Assembly (NCBI GenBank): GCA_947465345.1
Contig: CANHZL010000032.1
Span: 1-14,220, forward strand
Length of the DNA: 14,220 bases
Direction of reading: 5' to 3'
From: Opitutia bacterium
Lineage (GTDB): Bacteria > Verrucomicrobiota > Verrucomicrobiae > Opitutales > UBA953
A model generated the notes under the pieces. It was given only the letters and a program-made list of their open reading frames with translations, had not been told where the DNA came from and did not search any database. Both the position numbers and the translations under genes were made by a program. Positions 12,731 through 14,220 of the stretch are shown here, in pieces (the first letter of the stretch is position 1; every line of letters begins with the position of its first letter).

Positions 12731-14220
12731 TTAGCGACGGTCCGGACGGTCGCCACGAGGGCGGTCCATCGGCTTCGGGGCAGGAGCGTATTCGCGACCT
12801 TCCTTCTCGGCGATGGCAGCGCGGCGCGAGAGGCGTACGCGGCCCTTGTCGTCGATGCCGACGCACTTGACGATGATCTCGTCACCGAGCTTGCAGATGT
12901 CCTCGACGCGCTCGACACGATGGTCGGCGAGCTCAGAGACGTGCACGAGGCCTTCCTGGCCGGGGAGGCATTCGACGAAAGCGCCGAATTCCTTCACCGA
13001 GCGGATGATGCCCTTGTACGTCTTGTTGATTTCGATCTGAGCCGAGAGGAGGTTGACCTCGTTAACCGCACGGGCGAGGGACTCGCCGTCGGTGGCGAAG
13101 ATCGTAACCCAACCGGAGTCGTCCTGATCGATGTCGAGCTGGCAACCGGTGTATTCCGTGATGCGCTTGATGTTCTTGCCGCCCGGGCCGATGAGCGCGC
13201 CGATCTTATCGGACGGGATCTTGATGCGGTGGGTGCGAGGGGCGCAGGGCTTCAGCTCGGCGCGGGTGGCCGGCATGGTCTTGGCCATGATGTCCAGGAT
13301 CGCGTCGCGGGAGACCTTATTCTGGGCAATCGCTTCCTTGGCGATGCTCATCGGGAGACCGTGGATCTTAAGGTCCAGCTGGAAGGCGGTGATGCCTTCG
13401 CGGGTGCCGCAGATCTTGAAGTCCATGTCGCCGTAGTGGTCTTCGGCGCCGATGATGTCGGTGAGCACGCGGTGCTTCACGATCTTACCGGCGGCGTCCT
13501 CGGTCACGAGACCGCAGGAGATGCCGGCGACCGGGGCCTTGATGGGCACGCCAGCGTCGAGGAGAGCGAGGGTACCGCCGCAGACGGACGCCATCGAGGT
13601 GGAGCCGTTGGATTCCATGATCTCGGAGACGAGACGGATGGAGTACGGGAAGTCCTGCTCGGACGGGAGAACGGAGAGTAGCGAGCGCTCAGCGAGGTTA
13701 CCGTGGCCGGTTTCGCGGCGGGAGGTCATGCCGAAACGGCCGGTCTCACCCACCGAGAAGGGCGGGAAGTTGTAGTGGAGGAGGAACGAGCGCTTGCTGG
13801 GTCCGCCGGTGATGGCGTCGACTTCCTGGGCATCCTTGGAGGTGCCGAGGGTCGCGAGGACGAGACCCTGGGTTTCACCGCGCTGGAAGAGCGAGGAACC
13901 ATGGACGCGAGGAAGCACGTCGACTTCGCAGGAGATCGCACGGAGATCCAGCGGCTTGCGGCCGTCGGCGCGTTCGCCGCTCTGGATGATGGCGTTGCGG
14001 TAAACCTTCTCCTGGAGCTTTTCGAAGGCCATCTTGATCTGGCGGGAGTCGAAGACGTCGCCGAGTTCAGCCTTACAGGCGGCCTTGGACTTCTCGATCA
14101 CGGCCTTCACGGCGTCGCCACGTTCCTTCTTGGAAGCGAGGAAGATTGCCTTCTTGAGCTGGTCGCCTTCGGCGGCCACGCGTTCGCAGATGGCGAGGGC
14201 CTTCGGTTCGCAGACGACGA
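12731..14220 (-). CDS. pnp: Polyribonucleotide nucleotidyltransferase (PNPase), N-terminal part beyond the window
   Basis: PNPase degrades RNA phosphorolytically from the 3' end and is a main cytoplasmic exoribonuclease. The frame is open to the window edge and yields 495 residues of an enzyme usually about 700 long; the first RNase PH domain lies outside. A GTG at 14179 is internal and not the true start. Present are the helical linker (VRKV-type region up to about residue 75), and the second RNase PH domain with [24 protein letters not shown] and [10 protein letters not shown], which holds the metal-binding Asp residues. A KH domain ([15 protein letters not shown], about 340-354) and an S1 domain ([14 protein letters not shown] to RVRLSRRA, about 403-466) follow. 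It ends in a short basic tail ([10 protein letters not shown]). All key motifs look intact. It is convergent with ccoI. Confidence 0.97.
   Translation of the reverse strand, partial: VVCEPKALAICERVAAEGDQLKKAIFLASKKERGDAVKAVIEKSKAACKAELGDVFDSRQIKMAFEKLQEKVYRNAIIQSGERADGRKPLDLRAISCEVDVLPRVHGSSLFQRGETQGLVLATLGTSKDAQEVDAITGGPSKRSFLLHYNFPPFSVGETGRFGMTSRRETGHGNLAERSLLSVLPSEQDFPYSIRLVSEIMESNGSTSMASVCGGTLALLDAGVPIKAPVAGISCGLVTEDAAGKIVKHRVLTDIIGAEDHYGDMDFKICGTREGITAFQLDLKIHGLPMSIAKEAIAQNKVSRDAILDIMAKTMPATRAELKPCAPRTHRIKIPSDKIGALIGPGGKNIKRITEYTGCQLDIDQDDSGWVTIFATDGESLARAVNEVNLLSAQIEINKTYKGIIRSVKEFGAFVECLPGQEGLVHVSELADHRVERVEDICKLGDEIIVKCVGIDDKGRVRLSRRAAIAEKEGREYAPAPKPMDRPRGDRPDRR

Overview
The window is a stretch of GC-rich bacterial chromosome with dense coding and very short intergenic gaps. 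The gene content fits a Gram-negative member of the PVC/Verrucomicrobiota group, perhaps Opitutae-like. The pointers are a fused cbb3 oxidase CcoN-CcoO polypeptide, small secreted GH16-fold proteins, a secreted GxSxG hydrolase of a kind common in that group, and few Shine-Dalgarno sequences. This assignment is inference; no 16S rRNA or other marker is present.

Layout. (1) Positions 1-2096, minus strand: a tandem pair of secreted GH16-fold proteins (the first is cut by the window edge) lies downstream of an RsuA/RluB-type pseudouridine synthase. Both GH16-like proteins keep the fold signatures but lack the catalytic acidic motif. (2) Positions 2220-4583, plus strand: folD, an RDD-family membrane protein and a secreted alpha/beta-hydrolase-like protein form a tight cluster, divergent from the pseudouridine synthase. 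(3) Positions 4584-4864: the only sizeable non-coding stretch, AT-richer than its surroundings. It holds a palindrome, two tandem dyads around a plausible promoter, and a run of predicted hairpins ending just before the first oxidase-operon gene. (4) Positions 4865-12666, plus strand: an eight-gene operon for a cbb3-type cytochrome c oxidase. The order is ccoS, fused ccoNO, ccoQ, short mono-haem ccoP, ccoG, a 51-residue CcoH-like membrane peptide, a TauE/SafE (DsbD-type) membrane protein and the copper ATPase ccoI. Seven of the eight join by start/stop overlap and the remaining junction has a 1-base gap. (5) Positions 12731-14220, minus strand: the C-terminal two thirds of pnp (polynucleotide phosphorylase), convergent with the oxidase operon. 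An intrinsic terminator lies in the 64-base gap.

How the genes work together. The operon encodes both a high-affinity oxygen reductase and much of its assembly apparatus. CcoNO carries haems b and b3, CuB and one haem c. CcoP carries one more haem c. CcoQ is the small accessory helix. CcoI, CcoG and probably the TauE/SafE-like protein handle copper for CuB, and CcoS is needed for cofactor insertion. The remaining genes (folate metabolism, rRNA modification, RNA decay) are housekeeping.

No mobile element, CRISPR array, tRNA or rRNA was seen. I do not see a wholly new system. The features most worth a second look are the fused CcoNO with two extra helices, the single-haem CcoP, the CcoH-like micro-protein, the tandem dyads and structured leader before the operon, and the catalytic-site-less GH16 pair.
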